Assembly (NCBI GenBank): GCA_903900705.1
Contig: CAIUOG010000097.1
Location: 32,162 to 96,161, forward strand
From: an uncultured Acidobacteriia bacterium
Lineage (GTDB): Bacteria; Acidobacteriota; Terriglobia; Bryobacterales; Bryobacteraceae
Direction: 5' to 3'
Length of the DNA stretch: 64,000 nucleotides
The number at the start of each line of letters is the position of its first letter. Position 1 is the first letter of the stretch. The notes below the pieces were generated by a model that saw only the letters and a list, made by a program, of their open reading frames with translations, searched no databases and was not told where the DNA came from. A program made the translations under genes and the position numbers. Shown here piece by piece: positions 25,579-36,714 of the stretch.

Positions 25579-26838
25579 GCGCGACCGCCACGTCAGCACC
25601 GCGTGGCAGCCCAGCATCACCAGCACCGGATCGAGCGCCCGCAGGTGATACGGCTCGGGATGCGTGAAGAAATAAGGCATCGGCAGCAGCAACAACACGC
25701 CGGCATAGCGGATCGCCTCCCTCGGACTGCGCCGGAGCACCAGCAGCAGTCCGCCCAGCGCGCCCAGCGTGATCAGCGTCGCAAACGGGATGTTCTCCGG
25801 ATCCGTCGGCTCCTGCGCCAGATAATGGGGATCGAAACTCCAGTACCCCGTCCACAGATAGACCGCCCGCCGCAGACACATCCACGCGTACCAACCCCGA
25901 TGTTGCCCGATATAGGCGACAGCCTGCTCCTCCTTCCGGTCCATGTAGGCCACCTCACCCATCTGGTTGTAAGCCGCCAGTTCCAGACCGTCATGCAGAG
26001 GATGCAGATCGTCGCTCGTCCAGCGCAGGTTGTTGCCGTTGTTGCCCATCCAGAGTTCCAGCCCCATGCTGTCCCGCATCGGCACAAAGCGGTGAAAGAC
26101 CCGTTCATTCCGCACCAGCCACGGCATCAGCACAATTGCCAGCACCCCTGCCGCCACCACCATCGGCAAAACCCGCCGCAGTTCCCACATCGCCAACAGC
26201 AGCAATACCGGCGCCGCCAGCAGCACCGATGGCTCCGCCAGCCCCGTGATCCCGGCCAGCAGCCCAAACCCGGCCCACAGTCCGAACCGCCCCGAACGTC
26301 CCATCCGCTGCGCCAGACAGATCAGCCAGCAAAGCCCCAGCATCAGCAGATGCGTCGACCATGCCCACGCCGCCGCGAAATAGATCCCATAGGGGAAGAA
26401 AACCCACGCCCACGCCGCCCACCGCGCCGTGCGCACGCAGAAACTCCGCCGCGCCATCAGGAACAGAGGAATGCAGACCAGCGCGTTGATCAGACAGTCG
26501 AATACGTGGATCGCGAAAATCGACGACGCCGTGTGGACGCCAAACACCCGGAAGAAGGCCGCCACAATCACCGGATAAACGGGCGGCATGATCGCCGAAA
26601 GCTGATTCGAAACAAACGGGCTGCCAAATCCCCGCCCCGCCACCAGCGCCCGCGCCACGTTCCCCGGTTCCCAGGAATGGAGGTGATCCGCATCCATCAG
26701 GTCTTCGAACAGACGGCTGTTGAACGGCACCAGCGCCACCCGCAGGGCGAACGCGATCAGCACCATCCGGAACAGCGGCCAGAACAGGGGCGGAAGGGCG
26801 CTCCGGCAGTAGCGATACAGCTGGCTTGCTCTTTGCAA
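25531..26838 (-). CDS. Polytopic GT-C-type glycosyltransferase (ArnT/PMT-like)
   Basis: 435 residues with about nine to ten membrane segments. A conserved acidic pair lies in the first extracytoplasmic loop (RLFEDLMDADHLHSW), typical of lipid-phosphate-sugar-dependent GT-C enzymes, and a small periplasmic region is seen around SMGLELWMGNNGNN. It would transfer a sugar from a polyprenyl-phosphate carrier to an envelope acceptor; sugar and acceptor are unknown. It is the last gene of a three-gene run (GT39, GT2-GtrA, this), with 16 bases after the GT2 gene. Its 3' end overlaps the lptFG coding end by 48 bases in the convergent direction. Confidence 0.8.
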   Translation of the reverse strand: MQRASQLYRYCRSALPPLFWPLFRMVLIAFALRVALVPFNSRLFEDLMDADHLHSWEPGNVARALVAGRGFGSPFVSNQLSAIMPPVYPVIVAAFFRVFGVHTASSIFAIHVFDCLINALVCIPLFLMARRSFCVRTARWAAWAWVFFPYGIYFAAAWAWSTHLLMLGLCWLICLAQRMGRSGRFGLWAGFGLLAGITGLAEPSVLLAAPVLLLLAMWELRRVLPMVVAAGVLAIVLMPWLVRNERVFHRFVPMRDSMGLELWMGNNGNNLRWTSDDLHPLHDGLELAAYNQMGEVAYMDRKEEQAVAYIGQHRGWYAWMCLRRAVYLWTGYWSFDPHYLAQEPTDPENIPFATLITLGALGGLLLVLRRSPREAIRYAGVLLLLPMPYFFTHPEPYHLRALDPVLVMLGCHAVLTWRSRSASHAQQQVGSGESE

Positions 26839-26854
26839 GCAGCAAGTTACGCGG

Positions 26855-28003
26855 TCAGACCGCCGGGGGTTTCTCCAAAACCGGCGCGCCGGAATACAAA
26901 CGTGCGGCAGCGGACTTTTTTCGCCGCCATGTAAATATTCCGCTTATGGCGTAATTCCACACCGACCCCGCCACCAGCCCGAAGAACCCGGCCGGCAGCC
27001 ACGAAACCCCGCCCTCCACCGCAAACAGCGCAATCCGCAGATTGATCACCGCGCCCACCGAACAGGCCAGATAAAACGACGCCAGCCCGAAAATCAGCCC
27101 GCGCCCCTTCAGCCGCTGGTCTCGATACGTGATCGCGTTGTTCAGAAAGAAGTTCAGCGTCATCACCACAAACGCCGCCACCACCTGCGAAAACGCAAAC
27201 GTGCGGTGCTCCACCTGCCGCAGCAAAAACAGAATCGAGAGGTGAATCGCCACGCCCACAGCCCCCACCAGGCCAAAGATCACAAACCGCGGCGACACCA
27301 CGTCCCCCACCAGCTTGTCGAGCAGAAGTTGCAGGTATTCGAGCGCCACCAGGATGTCGAGCTTGCTCGCGCCGTGCAGCCGGTTCCGAAACCGGTAAGG
27401 CACCTCGCCAAACCGCACAGGCCGCTTCGAAGACGCCACCAGATCCAGCAGAATCTTGAAGCCCACCCCCGAAAGCGAGTGTGAAACTTCATCCAGAAAC
27501 CGGCGGTCCAGAACAAAAAACCCGCTCATCGGATCGCTCAGGTCACAGTGGCTGATCAGCGCCCCCAGGCGCTTCCCGAAATCGCTCAGCCGCACGCGCG
27601 CGCTCGAAAACTCACCCATGCTGCCGCCCGCCGTGTTGCGCGTCGCCACCACCAGATCCAGATTCTCCTCGCGCAGCTTCCGCAGCATCACCGGCAGAAT
27701 CGTTTCGTCATGCTGCAGATCCGCGTCCATCACCGCGATGTACGGCGCCGCCGTCGAGAGCATCCCCTCAATGCACGCGGACGCCAGCCCGCGCCGGTGA
27801 ATCCGCTGAATCACCCGCACACGGCGATCATGCAGCCCCGCCAGCCGCACCAGCGCCGCCGTGCCATCCGGCGAGTCATCATCCACAAAAATGACCTCGT
27901 ACTCGATGCCCCGCAGCGCCGCCGCCAGGCATTCCAGCAGCGGCTGCACATTCAGCCGCTCATTGAAAGCGGGGACAACGACAGCTAGTTCCAGTCCGGG
28001 CAT
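26855..28003 (-). CDS. Polyprenyl-phosphate glycosyltransferase (GT2) with C-terminal GtrA-like domain
   Basis: 382 residues. The N-terminal GT2 domain (about 1-235) has the nucleotide-sugar motifs VVPAFNE, VDDDSPDGT and MDADLQHD, matching DPM1/GtrB-type enzymes that load a sugar onto polyprenyl phosphate. The C-terminal ~130 residues hold four membrane segments of the GtrA type (FVIFGLVGAVGVAIH and NFFLNNAITYRD), probably for flipping or anchoring the lipid-linked sugar. It sits between two GT-C enzymes that could use its product, so the cluster forms a plausible charge-and-transfer module for surface glycosylation. Confidence 0.9.
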   Translation of the reverse strand: MPGLELAVVVPAFNERLNVQPLLECLAAALRGIEYEVIFVDDDSPDGTAALVRLAGLHDRRVRVIQRIHRRGLASACIEGMLSTAAPYIAVMDADLQHDETILPVMLRKLREENLDLVVATRNTAGGSMGEFSSARVRLSDFGKRLGALISHCDLSDPMSGFFVLDRRFLDEVSHSLSGVGFKILLDLVASSKRPVRFGEVPYRFRNRLHGASKLDILVALEYLQLLLDKLVGDVVSPRFVIFGLVGAVGVAIHLSILFLLRQVEHRTFAFSQVVAAFVVMTLNFFLNNAITYRDQRLKGRGLIFGLASFYLACSVGAVINLRIALFAVEGGVSWLPAGFFGLVAGSVWNYAISGIFTWRRKKSAAARLYSGAPVLEKPPAV

Positions 28004-28018
28004 GTGTAGAGGTTGATG

Positions 28019-29971
28019 TTATCGCAACGGCCTGTCGGTCCAGAGATTCTTATCCGCCAGCGCTTCCACCAGAAAGAGCCGCCCCCGCAGAATCTTCTCC
28101 GCTTTGTCGCGGTTCTCGTCCTGCGCAAACAGCCACTTCCGCTCGCCCGAGCCCCATCGCGCGGCCAGTTGCGCGTCGCTCAGAAAGATATCCGGCGCGT
28201 CCGGATAGCAGGAGCCCCACAACAGCGTGGAACCCTCCCCGTTCTGCCCGCAGCGCGGATATGCCAGCAGCGCCGGCTTCCGCAGAAAACTGTGCGTGTA
28301 AAAGATCACCGACGACGCGTCCGACTGCTCCCCGATGATGATGAACGAATCCGCCGGCGAACCCCGCCGCAGAATCGTCTCCGCCAGCTTCTTCGAACTC
28401 AGCATCGGCTCAAACCGCGCAAACGCGATGTGCGCCGCAATCAGGAACACCGCGCTCGTCAGCGCCACCGTAATCGACGCCGCCAGGTGACTCCCCCGCC
28501 GCCGCAGCAGCCACGCCGCCATGGGTCCCGCCAGCAGCGTCACCGCCGCCATCACACTCGGCAGCCGCAGCGCCGCAAACGATGGCCCTGTCAGATCGAA
28601 CAGATGCGACATCGCCAGCGTGTACCCCGCCACCGCCCGATGCGCCAGCAGCGTGCCGATGTCCGCCACAAACGGCAGCTTGCGGGATTCCCAAAGCCCC
28701 CACGCCAGCACCAACGCCACCACCGCGCCGATCACGGCGAACACCGCCTGCGCCCCCGTCAGCCACCCCACCGTCACGGAAGCCGGCTTCCGCTCACCTT
28801 GCTCTATTCCCGCCAGCACAGACGCAATCAGCATCAGCACCGGCGGCCACGCCAGAAACGTGTAGTATTCGAGGTTCGTGGAAATACAGAAGAACGTGAG
28901 CGTGAAGCCCGCAAACAGCGTCAGCAGCAGCGCCGTCCGTTCCCGGAACCCCGCCGCCCCGAACCCGTCGGGCCGCACCCGCCGCAGCCACTGCCCGCGC
29001 GTTTTCCAGACGCCCGCCAGCAGCGCCGGCAGATACAGGCTCCACGGAAACATCCACACAAACTGCAGCAGCCAGTAGGGGACGAACGGCAGCTTATTGT
29101 AATCGTGCGGGTAGCGTTTCCCGAAAAAGCGCAGCACGTGCTCGTTGATGAAGTAGAAATACCAGAAACCATGCACGTTGCCGATGGTCGGATGGTTCCC
29201 CACCGCCTTGCCCTGGTCCGGATTCGCCAGCCCCACCAGGATGTGCCAGGGCGCGGCAATCGCCAGAAACAGCAGCAGGCCCGTGACGGGCTTTAACGTC
29301 CGCCAGCGCCGCCACTGCCCCGTGAGCACCAGATACGGAATCGCCGACCCCGCAAAGAACACCGGCGCGATCAGCCCCTTGATCAGCACCGCCAGCGCCA
29401 CCAGAGCCCAGAACCCGTAAAACCGGTTCGGCCGGTCGTCTTCCAGCCCCGTAATCAGGCAATACAGCGCGCTCAGCAGGAAAAGGCTGAGAATCGCCTC
29501 GGGAATAATGAAACGCGTAAACAGAAACGGCCCGATCGCCGTCAGAATCCCCAGGCCCGCATACAGCCCTGCCCTCGCGCCCCACGCCCGACGGCCCCAC
29601 GCCCACCCCAGCGCCGCCAGCCCCAGCATCGCCAGCGCATTCGGCAAATGCGTCGCAAACGCATTCTGCCCGAAGATCTTATACATCACCGCCACAATCC
29701 ACCACGGCAGCGGCGGCTTCTCGATATACCGGATGTCGTTGGTCTTCGCCGTCACCCAGTCGGAACTCTCCACGAAGTGCTGCGCCACCTGCGCGTGCGC
29801 GGCGTCCACGTCATCCAGCAAAGCGGGGGTGAAAAGGGAGGCGAACTGCACCGTCGCGAAAATCGCCAGAAAAAGCACCCAGACGGCGGTTGTGGAAAGG
29901 GAACCCGGCTGCTTTTCGGTTGCGTGCTCTGTCATTCGGAAGGCGGCTGTCTCAACGGAGGGCTCAGTCAA
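28019..29971 (-). CDS. GT39/ArnT-like membrane glycosyltransferase
   Basis: 650 residues from TTG 29971, which has GGCAGG six bases upstream; the ATG at 29935 is an alternative without a visible ribosome binding site. About eleven membrane segments are followed by a C-terminal soluble part (about 530-650). The first loop has the DDVDAAHAQVAQHF acidic pair and the KTNDIRYIEKPPLPWW block typical of ArnT and related dolichyl-phosphate-mannose-protein mannosyltransferase-like enzymes. ArnT itself adds aminoarabinose to lipid A; the presence of a GT2-GtrA gene 15 bases downstream suggests a polyprenyl-linked sugar donor made next door. The acceptor is unknown. Confidence 0.87.
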   Translation of the reverse strand: MTEPSVETAAFRMTEHATEKQPGSLSTTAVWVLFLAIFATVQFASLFTPALLDDVDAAHAQVAQHFVESSDWVTAKTNDIRYIEKPPLPWWIVAVMYKIFGQNAFATHLPNALAMLGLAALGWAWGRRAWGARAGLYAGLGILTAIGPFLFTRFIIPEAILSLFLLSALYCLITGLEDDRPNRFYGFWALVALAVLIKGLIAPVFFAGSAIPYLVLTGQWRRWRTLKPVTGLLLFLAIAAPWHILVGLANPDQGKAVGNHPTIGNVHGFWYFYFINEHVLRFFGKRYPHDYNKLPFVPYWLLQFVWMFPWSLYLPALLAGVWKTRGQWLRRVRPDGFGAAGFRERTALLLTLFAGFTLTFFCISTNLEYYTFLAWPPVLMLIASVLAGIEQGERKPASVTVGWLTGAQAVFAVIGAVVALVLAWGLWESRKLPFVADIGTLLAHRAVAGYTLAMSHLFDLTGPSFAALRLPSVMAAVTLLAGPMAAWLLRRRGSHLAASITVALTSAVFLIAAHIAFARFEPMLSSKKLAETILRRGSPADSFIIIGEQSDASSVIFYTHSFLRKPALLAYPRCGQNGEGSTLLWGSCYPDAPDIFLSDAQLAARWGSGERKWLFAQDENRDKAEKILRGRLFLVEALADKNLWTDRPLR

Positions 29972-30047
29972 TAATAACCTGCCGGAATTCGTACCAACCC
30001 GTTATCCGGAACCCCGCCAACCCGCCGGGCGTCATAGCATTGTGTCT

Positions 30048-33000
30048 ATGCGTCTATTCATCGCCGCCGTCCTGACGTGCCTGTCCCTCTTCGCCGCTCG
30101 CCCACAGGAACTCGCCGTGCTGCTCGAAGATCCGCCGGTCGCGGTGAAGTTCGCCGCTGCAACAACCGAGCGCAACAGCTTCGCGGCGCAGGCCTGGCGC
30201 ACGCAGCTCCGCACCAAACAGGCCGTGCTGAAAAAACGCCTCGCCGAACTCAAAATCCCCGTCACCGGCTCCGCCGACACGTTCCTCAACGCCGTCTTCG
30301 TCAACGCCTCCATGGATCAGGTCGCGCAACTGCGCGGCCTTCCGGGCGTGAGCACCGTCGCCCTCGCCCCCCGTCTGCACAGAACGCTCGATAAAGCGCT
30401 CGATCTGCAAAAAGTGAAGCAGGCCTGGAACAGCGTCGGCGGCGTCACCCAGGCCGGCGCGGGCGTCAAAATCGCCATCATCGACAGCGGCATTGACCAC
30501 ACCCACCCCGGCCTCGTCGATTCCCTTCTGCAATACCCCATGACCTTCCCCAAAGGCGACATCGGCTTCACCACCCCCAAGGTCATCGTCGCCCGCAGCT
30601 ACGTCTCAGCGCTCTCCTACCCCGACGTCCGCTATTCCTCGCCGGACGACAATTCCCCGCGCGACCACGTCGGCCACGGCACCGCCGTGGCCATGATCGC
30701 CGCCGGCAACACCGTCAAAACGCCCGCCGCCGGCATCGCCGGGTCATCCATCACCGGCGTCGCACCGAAAGCCTTCCTCGGCAACTACAAGATCTTTGGC
30801 TCACCCGGCGTCAATGAATTCACCACCACCTCCGTGCTGGTCACCGCCCTCGAAGACGCTTATAACGACGGCATGGATATCGCCATCCTCAGCCTCGGCA
30901 GCCCCGCCTTCGGCGCGCCGCTCGATACCAGTACATCCTGCCAGCAGACCCCGCTCCGCCCCTGGGTCCCCGCCACCGCCTGCGACGTCAGCGCCGTCGC
31001 CGTGGAACATGCGGTCAGCGTCGGCATGGTCGTCGTGGTCGCGGCGGGCAATGACGGCTGCTCCGGCCTGAACTGCCCCACGCTCGGCACCATCAACACC
31101 CCCGGCACCGCGCCCTCGGCCATCACCGTCGGCTCCACCACCAACTCCCACGTGATCTTCTCCCAGGTACGCGCCGGCAGCCAGACCTGGAACGGGATTT
31201 CCGGCAACGGCCCCCGCCTCAACGCCCCGCTCACGGCGCCCCTGGTGGACGTCACCAAACTGGGCAATGACGGCAACCTCTGTACCGCCGTCACCGCCGG
31301 CTCGCTCGCGGGTTCCCTCGCCCTTGTCACCCGCGGCGTCTGCAGCTACTTCGTCAAAGTGGATAACGCACAAGCCGCCGGCGCTCTCGGCGTCATCATG
31401 TATGACACCACTTCAGACAACATCTTTCAGCCCACCTTTGAGCTGAACGAAACCGCCCTCCCGCTCGAATATGTCGGCATCACCGCCGGCAGCGCCCTCA
31501 AATCCGCCTCCGCCGCGGCCGGCTTCCAGGCTACGCTCGACCCCGCCCTTTCCTCGCTCGACAGCACCGCCTTTGACCAGATTGCCTTCGATTCCTCGCG
31601 CGGCCCGGTCATCGGCAACTCCGCTCTGAAGCCCGATATCGCCGCCGTCGGCGTCAACGTCTACACCGCCGCCCAGAATCTCGATTCCAACGGCGATTCC
31701 TACGACCCCAGCCGTTTCACCAGCGTCAACGGCGCCAGCTTCGCCGCCGCCATGGTGGGAGGCGCCGCCGCGCTCGTCAAACAGGCTCACCCCGGCTACA
31801 CCGCGCTCCAGATCAAAAGCGCGCTCGTCAACACCGCCACCACCGGCGTCGTGCTCGACAGCAGCACCGGCGCAGCCGCGCGCACCACCGCCGTCGGGGG
31901 CGGCAAACTCGACGCCTTCTCCGCCGTTACGTCAAACGTCACGGCCAATCCCCAGGTGATCTCCTTCGGCCAGATCGCGGGCAAATTCCCCGCCGCCGTG
32001 CCCATCACCGTCACCAACACCGGTTCGGCCAGCCAGACCCTCTCGCTCGCCATCGCGCCCCGCGATCATGACGGCAACGCCACCGTCACCGTCTCGCCCT
32101 CCACCCTCACCCTGAGCGCCGGGCAAAGCCAGACCGTTACCGTCAGCATGACGGGCAAAGTGCCCACCTATGGCTCTTACGAAGGGCAACTCAACATCAA
32201 CGGCGGCAGCGCCCCGCTGCACTTGCCCTACCTCTACATCGTTACCGACAACACCATCGCCAACTCCTACCCGCTCTCCGGCGACTACTTCTTCGCCGCC
32301 GTCACCGAATACCCTGACTACATCTTCATGCGCCTCACCGACCAGTTCGGCGCCCCCATCGCCAACGCTCCCATCCAGTGGTCCGCCCTCAACTCCGGCG
32401 CGGTCGACTTCCGCAACTCCGACAGCACCACCGACGCCTATGGCGTGACCGGCGCCACCCTCCAGCAATCCGCCACACCCGGCTTCAATCTCTTCCAGGG
32501 CATCAGCCTCGGCGGCTGGGGCTGGCAGTTTACGGAAATCGTGAACTACGCGCCCTATATCTCGAACGGCATCTTCAACGCCGCCACCCAGCTGAGCGGC
32601 GGCCTCGCGCCCGGCTCCTACGCCACCATCTCCGGCTCTGACTTCGCCAGCGTCCCCATTCTGCCCAACAGCATCTGCCAGCCCGACATCCCCTGCCTGC
32701 CCATCTCGCTCGGCGAAGTCAGCGTCAGTTTCGACGCCACCGGCATCAGCGTGCCCGCGCCCATTTCCTACATGAGCTTCAACCAGATCAATATCCAGAT
32801 TCCCTGGGAACTGGCCGGGCAAAGCTCCGCCTCCGTAAAGGTGACCTATCACGGCATCGTCAGTCCCCCCGTGACGCTCCCGCTCGCCCCCACCTCACCG
32901 GCGTACTTTGAATACACCGATGCCACCAACGGGCAACTCTCCGCCGTCGCGCAGGATCTGAACTACCAGCTCATCACCAGCCAGAATCCCGCCGGTCGGG

Positions 33001-33284
33001 GCAAGGTGATCACGCTCTACGTCAACGGCCTTGGGCCGGTGGATAACACCCCGGCCACCGGCGCGCTTTCGAGCTCCACCAAACTGGGCCGCACGCTCAC
33101 CACGCCCGTGGTCACCATCGGCGGCGTCAACGCCCCCGTGCTGTTCAGTGGCTTAACGCCGCAGACCATCGGCCTCTATCAGATCAACGTGACGATACCG
33201 GCCGGCGCGCCCACCGGCGTCCAGCCACTCACCGTCAGCATCGGCGGCGTGAGCGGCAAGACCTCGCAACTCACTGTGAACTAA
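30048..33284 (+). CDS. Secreted S8 subtilase with PA insert and Solibacter-type C-terminal domain
   Basis: 1078 residues from ATG 30048; the longer frame runs antisense to the GT39 gene. A signal peptide ([17 protein letters not shown]) precedes a propeptide to about 105. The catalytic triad is Asp146 (IAIIDSGID), His210 (GHGTAVA) and Ser564 (NGASFAAAM; the family usually has GTSMA). A PA-type domain (about 395-500) is inserted between His and Ser. An immunoglobulin-like Ash-type domain (about 630-715) follows. The last ~220 residues match the Solibacter C-terminal domain as I recall it ([15 protein letters not shown] at the start, [10 protein letters not shown] near the end). That domain may mediate surface attachment or secretion. 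Confidence 0.9.
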   Translation: MRLFIAAVLTCLSLFAARPQELAVLLEDPPVAVKFAAATTERNSFAAQAWRTQLRTKQAVLKKRLAELKIPVTGSADTFLNAVFVNASMDQVAQLRGLPGVSTVALAPRLHRTLDKALDLQKVKQAWNSVGGVTQAGAGVKIAIIDSGIDHTHPGLVDSLLQYPMTFPKGDIGFTTPKVIVARSYVSALSYPDVRYSSPDDNSPRDHVGHGTAVAMIAAGNTVKTPAAGIAGSSITGVAPKAFLGNYKIFGSPGVNEFTTTSVLVTALEDAYNDGMDIAILSLGSPAFGAPLDTSTSCQQTPLRPWVPATACDVSAVAVEHAVSVGMVVVVAAGNDGCSGLNCPTLGTINTPGTAPSAITVGSTTNSHVIFSQVRAGSQTWNGISGNGPRLNAPLTAPLVDVTKLGNDGNLCTAVTAGSLAGSLALVTRGVCSYFVKVDNAQAAGALGVIMYDTTSDNIFQPTFELNETALPLEYVGITAGSALKSASAAAGFQATLDPALSSLDSTAFDQIAFDSSRGPVIGNSALKPDIAAVGVNVYTAAQNLDSNGDSYDPSRFTSVNGASFAAAMVGGAAALVKQAHPGYTALQIKSALVNTATTGVVLDSSTGAAARTTAVGGGKLDAFSAVTSNVTANPQVISFGQIAGKFPAAVPITVTNTGSASQTLSLAIAPRDHDGNATVTVSPSTLTLSAGQSQTVTVSMTGKVPTYGSYEGQLNINGGSAPLHLPYLYIVTDNTIANSYPLSGDYFFAAVTEYPDYIFMRLTDQFGAPIANAPIQWSALNSGAVDFRNSDSTTDAYGVTGATLQQSATPGFNLFQGISLGGWGWQFTEIVNYAPYISNGIFNAATQLSGGLAPGSYATISGSDFASVPILPNSICQPDIPCLPISLGEVSVSFDATGISVPAPISYMSFNQINIQIPWELAGQSSASVKVTYHGIVSPPVTLPLAPTSPAYFEYTDATNGQLSAVAQDLNYQLITSQNPAGRGKVITLYVNGLGPVDNTPATGALSSSTKLGRTLTTPVVTIGGVNAPVLFSGLTPQTIGLYQINVTIPAGAPTGVQPLTVSIGGVSGKTSQLTVN

Positions 33285-35341
33285 CGCGTCTTCCGCAGGC
33301 GCAGACTGTTCAGCACCACCGAAACGCTGGACATCGCCATAGCGCCCGAAGCAATCATCGGCGAGAGTATCCACCCCGTCCACGGGTACAGGACACCCGC
33401 CGCCACCGGTATCCCCAGCGCGTTGTAAACCAGCGCCCAGAACAGATTCTCCCGGATCACCCGCAGCGTCCGCCGGGCCAGCGCCAGCGCTTCGGCCACA
33501 CCGCGCGGATCGCCCCGCATCAGGATGATCCCGGCCGCCTCAATCGCGATATCGGTGCCCGTGCCGATCGCGATCCCCACGTCCGCCCGCGCCAGCGCCG
33601 GCGCATCGTTGACGCCATCTCCCACCATCGCGACCCGCCCGCCCGCCGCGCGCAGCCGGCTCACCTCGCGGTCCTTATGCTCCGGCAGCACCTCCGCCAG
33701 CACCCGCGCCGCCTCGATCCCGGTCTCCGCCGCCACCGCCTGCGCCACCCGCGCGTGATCGCCCGTAATCATCCAGACGTCCATGCCCATCGTCCGGAGC
33801 GTCGTCACCGCCTCGGCGGACCCGGGTCGCACTTCGTCGCTGATCTCAAACTCACCCGCGTACGCGCCGTCCACCTCAACCGTCCGGCCCACAAAGACCT
33901 TCCGACCGCCCACGGCCGCCTCAGCGCCCCGTCCCGGAATCGATTTGAAGTCGGTCGCCGGCTCCAGTGAAAGTCCCTCCGCGCGGGCCAGAATCGCCTT
34001 CGCCACCGGATGCTCGCTCCACTGCTCCACCGCCGCCGCGAGCCGCAGCACTTCCGCTTCGGTATATCCGGCCGCCGGCACAATGCGCGTCACCCGGGGT
34101 CTGCCGTTCGTCAGCGTGCCCGTCTTATCGAACACCACCGTATTGATGCGCGCCGCCGCTTCCAGCGCCTCGCCGCCCTTGATCAGGATTCCCCGCTCCG
34201 CGCCGCTGCCCGTGCCCACCATAATCGCCGTGGGCGTCGCGAGCCCCATCGCGCAAGGGCAGGCAATGATCAGCACCGCCACCGCGTGCACCAGCGCCTG
34301 GCTTAGAGGGGCAAACGCCAGCCACACCGCAAAGGTCACCACCGCCACCGCCAGCACCGCCAGGCTGAACCAGCCGCTCACCACATCCGCCAGCCGCGCC
34401 ACCGGTGCTTTCGACCCCTGCGCCTTCTTCACCAGCCGGATAATCTGCCCCAGCGCGGTTTCGCCGCCCGTCCGCGTGGCCTCCATCCGGAAGGCCCCGG
34501 TCCCGTTCACCGTGCCGCCGAACACCGTCGCGCCCCTCAGTTTCGCCACCGGCAGACTTTCCCCGGTCAGCATGGATTCGTCGAGTTCGCTCGCGCCCTC
34601 CCGAATCACGCCGTCCACCGGCACCCGTTCCCCCGGTCGCACAATCACCACATCCCCGACGCCCACCTCCGCCGCCGGAACCTCCACCTCCACGCCGTCC
34701 CGCAGAATCCGCGCCGTCGCCGGAGTCAGCTCCATCAGCCGCCGGATCGCTCCCGAAGCCTGCCCGCGCGCCCGCGACTCCAGCAGCCGCCCCAGCAGAA
34801 TCAACACCACGATCACCGCCGCCGCTTCGAAGTACACTTCGCGCCCGCCGGTCGCGATCACATAGGCCGAATACGTGAACGCCGCGCCGGTCCCCATCGC
34901 GATCAGCGTATTCATGTTCGCCGACCGGTGCCGCGCCGCAATCCACGCATCCCGGTAAAACGGTCCACCCGAGTAGAGCAACACCGGCAGCGTCAGCGCA
35001 AACTGCAGCACCGGCTGCATTTCCAGCATCCCCAGCACAAATACCGGCGTCGCAAAAATCGCGCCCACCGCCAGCCGCCGCCGGAGTGCCTTCCGCTCCA
35101 GCTGCTCCACAATCTCCTGGGGCGCGGCGGGTACGTCGAACCCGACGTCTTCCACCGCCGCCACCAGCGCCTCAATGCCCGTGCGCGCGCCGTCGAAGCG
35201 GACCGAAGCCGTGCGCGTCGCAAAATTGACGCTGGCCTTCTCCACTCCCTCGGTCGCCGCCAGTTGCCGCTCCACGGTTCGCGCGCAGGCCGCGCACGTC
35301 ATCCCGCCGATGGGCAACTCCACTTCCTGCGCCGCTGGCAT
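33281..35341 (-). CDS. copA: Copper-translocating P1B-type ATPase (CopA)
   Basis: 686 residues. One N-terminal heavy-metal-associated domain has GMTCAACA, followed by eight membrane segments with the transport motif CPC in [11 protein letters not shown] and the phosphorylation motif DKTGTLT. The SEHPVAKAI motif and the hinge [11 protein letters not shown] follow. YN in membrane helix 7 and MSS in helix 8 mark the Cu(I) subgroup. It would pump Cu(I) out of the cytosol. It starts six bases after copZ. Its stop overlaps the stop of the convergent subtilase gene by four bases. Confidence 0.93.
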   Translation of the reverse strand: MPAAQEVELPIGGMTCAACARTVERQLAATEGVEKASVNFATRTASVRFDGARTGIEALVAAVEDVGFDVPAAPQEIVEQLERKALRRRLAVGAIFATPVFVLGMLEMQPVLQFALTLPVLLYSGGPFYRDAWIAARHRSANMNTLIAMGTGAAFTYSAYVIATGGREVYFEAAAVIVVLILLGRLLESRARGQASGAIRRLMELTPATARILRDGVEVEVPAAEVGVGDVVIVRPGERVPVDGVIREGASELDESMLTGESLPVAKLRGATVFGGTVNGTGAFRMEATRTGGETALGQIIRLVKKAQGSKAPVARLADVVSGWFSLAVLAVAVVTFAVWLAFAPLSQALVHAVAVLIIACPCAMGLATPTAIMVGTGSGAERGILIKGGEALEAAARINTVVFDKTGTLTNGRPRVTRIVPAAGYTEAEVLRLAAAVEQWSEHPVAKAILARAEGLSLEPATDFKSIPGRGAEAAVGGRKVFVGRTVEVDGAYAGEFEISDEVRPGSAEAVTTLRTMGMDVWMITGDHARVAQAVAAETGIEAARVLAEVLPEHKDREVSRLRAAGGRVAMVGDGVNDAPALARADVGIAIGTGTDIAIEAAGIILMRGDPRGVAEALALARRTLRVIRENLFWALVYNALGIPVAAGVLYPWTGWILSPMIASGAMAMSSVSVVLNSLRLRKTR

Positions 35342-35347
35342 GGCAGC

Positions 35348-35581
35348 CTAAATCTGCGAGGCGTGGAAGCCGATCTGTTCCACCGCGCCGATCAGCCTTG
35401 TCGCATCCACCGGTGAAGCGGCGCCCTCGGACGACTCCAGCACCACCGTCGCCCGGCCCGCCGCCAGATCCACCTTCGCCGACGCCACGCCCGCCAGGCC
35501 GGAGAGCTTCTTCTCCACGCTTCGCACGCAGCCCTGACAGGTCATTCCATCCACTTTCAGTTCCAGCTCGATTTGCGCCAT
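35348..35581 (-). CDS. copZ: Heavy-metal-associated domain copper chaperone (CopZ-like)
   Basis: 77 residues from ATG 35581, which has AAGGGGA five bases upstream; the longer frame to 35635 adds a basic extension without a ribosome binding site. The single ferredoxin-like HMA domain has the metal motif GMTCQGC near residue 11 and ends IGFHASQI. The likely role is to deliver Cu(I) to CopA, whose gene follows after six bases. No copper regulator (CueR or CsoR) is in the window, and I could not recognise a CueR-type operator in the 50 bases upstream. Confidence 0.88.
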   Translation of the reverse strand: MAQIELELKVDGMTCQGCVRSVEKKLSGLAGVASAKVDLAAGRATVVLESSEGAASPVDATRLIGAVEQIGFHASQI

Positions 35582-35631
35582 ACGCGTCCCCTTACATCTC
35601 CGATGATGCAATTTTAGGGCAAACCGGTTCC

Positions 35632-36666
35632 TCAACGTTTGGAGATGGTGAAACTTCGCCCATCGAGGCGTAGCGGCGCCGAAACCTCCGTCTCCGGAGA
35701 CTGCGTCGGTTCCTCTCCGTGCACCACCTGCGCCACCTGCGCCACCAGCACATCCGCCACCTCCGGCGCCGGCGCCTTCACAATTGGCACCTCCTTCCGG
35801 CGGATCTCCAGCAGCGCGCGCAGCGCCGTTCCGCGCACCTGCGGATGATCGTCCCGAACCAGTTCCGTCAGCCGGTCAAAGAACATCGGCAGAGCCAGTC
35901 GGCCCATCGCCCACGCCGCCGTCGACCGCGCATCCGCCTTTCCGGCCCTCGACATGGAAAGCACCGCCGTCCGCGCACTCTCCCGACCCACAATGTGCAG
36001 CCCGACCACCGAATTCCCCGCCACCCGGCAGTTCTTATCGCCCACGCAGTCTTCCAGAATCCGGATCGCCGGCGCGCTGTCCACCCCCCACAGCGCCTCC
36101 ACGGCATTGGCCCGCACGCGCTGATCCGGGCGCGACAACTGCTTCTCCGTCCACTGCGGGCTCTGCACCCGGCGGCCCACAAACAGCGTCGCCTTGGCCG
36201 ATATGCGGGAATCCGGACTATCCGGCAGATGCCCCAGAATCGGCAACAGCCGCCGCCCCCGCGAAGTCTGGTCCAGAATATCCAGCGCGCGGGTCGAATG
36301 GGTGCCGTCGAAAACTTCGTCCTGATTCCAGTACGTCCGCCCCGGCAGCTTGCGCGCCAGCTTCACCTCAAATGAGGGATCCACGCTCAGGAACCGCCGG
36401 AACAGGTTGACCGCATCTTCGCGGCTGTTCGAACCCGGGCTCGCGATCCGGTTCAGCAACTGCCGGTCCCGCATCACCAGCACCGTCAGCAACCGGTGTC
36501 CGTTCGATTGCACGTTGGAACTCAGATGCTGCATCGCCACCGGAAAGAAAATCTCCGGGGTCTCCGTGGCAAGCCGGCGCATCAGCTGCGTCGCAAGCGG
36601 AGTGGTGTCGAATTCTTCGAGGGCGCGCTGGAGATACTTCTCCATCAGCACGATGTCTAAGTTCAT
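35632..36666 (-). CDS. HEAT-repeat protein of unknown function
   Basis: 344 residues with no signal peptide or membrane segment. The middle and C-terminal parts (about 150-290) contain recurring helical pairs of HEAT/PBS-lyase type, such as SRPDQRVRANAVEALWG and RDDHPQVRGTALRALLEI, which normally form protein-binding solenoids. The last 50 residues are Pro/Val-rich and probably disordered. No catalytic motif is visible. It lies between the small gene after lpxC and the copper genes, on the same strand with short gaps (48 and 50 bases), so partial cotranscription is possible. Confidence 0.75.
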   Translation of the reverse strand: MNLDIVLMEKYLQRALEEFDTTPLATQLMRRLATETPEIFFPVAMQHLSSNVQSNGHRLLTVLVMRDRQLLNRIASPGSNSREDAVNLFRRFLSVDPSFEVKLARKLPGRTYWNQDEVFDGTHSTRALDILDQTSRGRRLLPILGHLPDSPDSRISAKATLFVGRRVQSPQWTEKQLSRPDQRVRANAVEALWGVDSAPAIRILEDCVGDKNCRVAGNSVVGLHIVGRESARTAVLSMSRAGKADARSTAAWAMGRLALPMFFDRLTELVRDDHPQVRGTALRALLEIRRKEVPIVKAPAPEVADVLVAQVAQVVHGEEPTQSPETEVSAPLRLDGRSFTISKR

Positions 36667-36714
36667 CTGCAGCCAGGTGGCTGTAGTATCTATCGGAGGG
36701 CGGGGAGAAAGACT

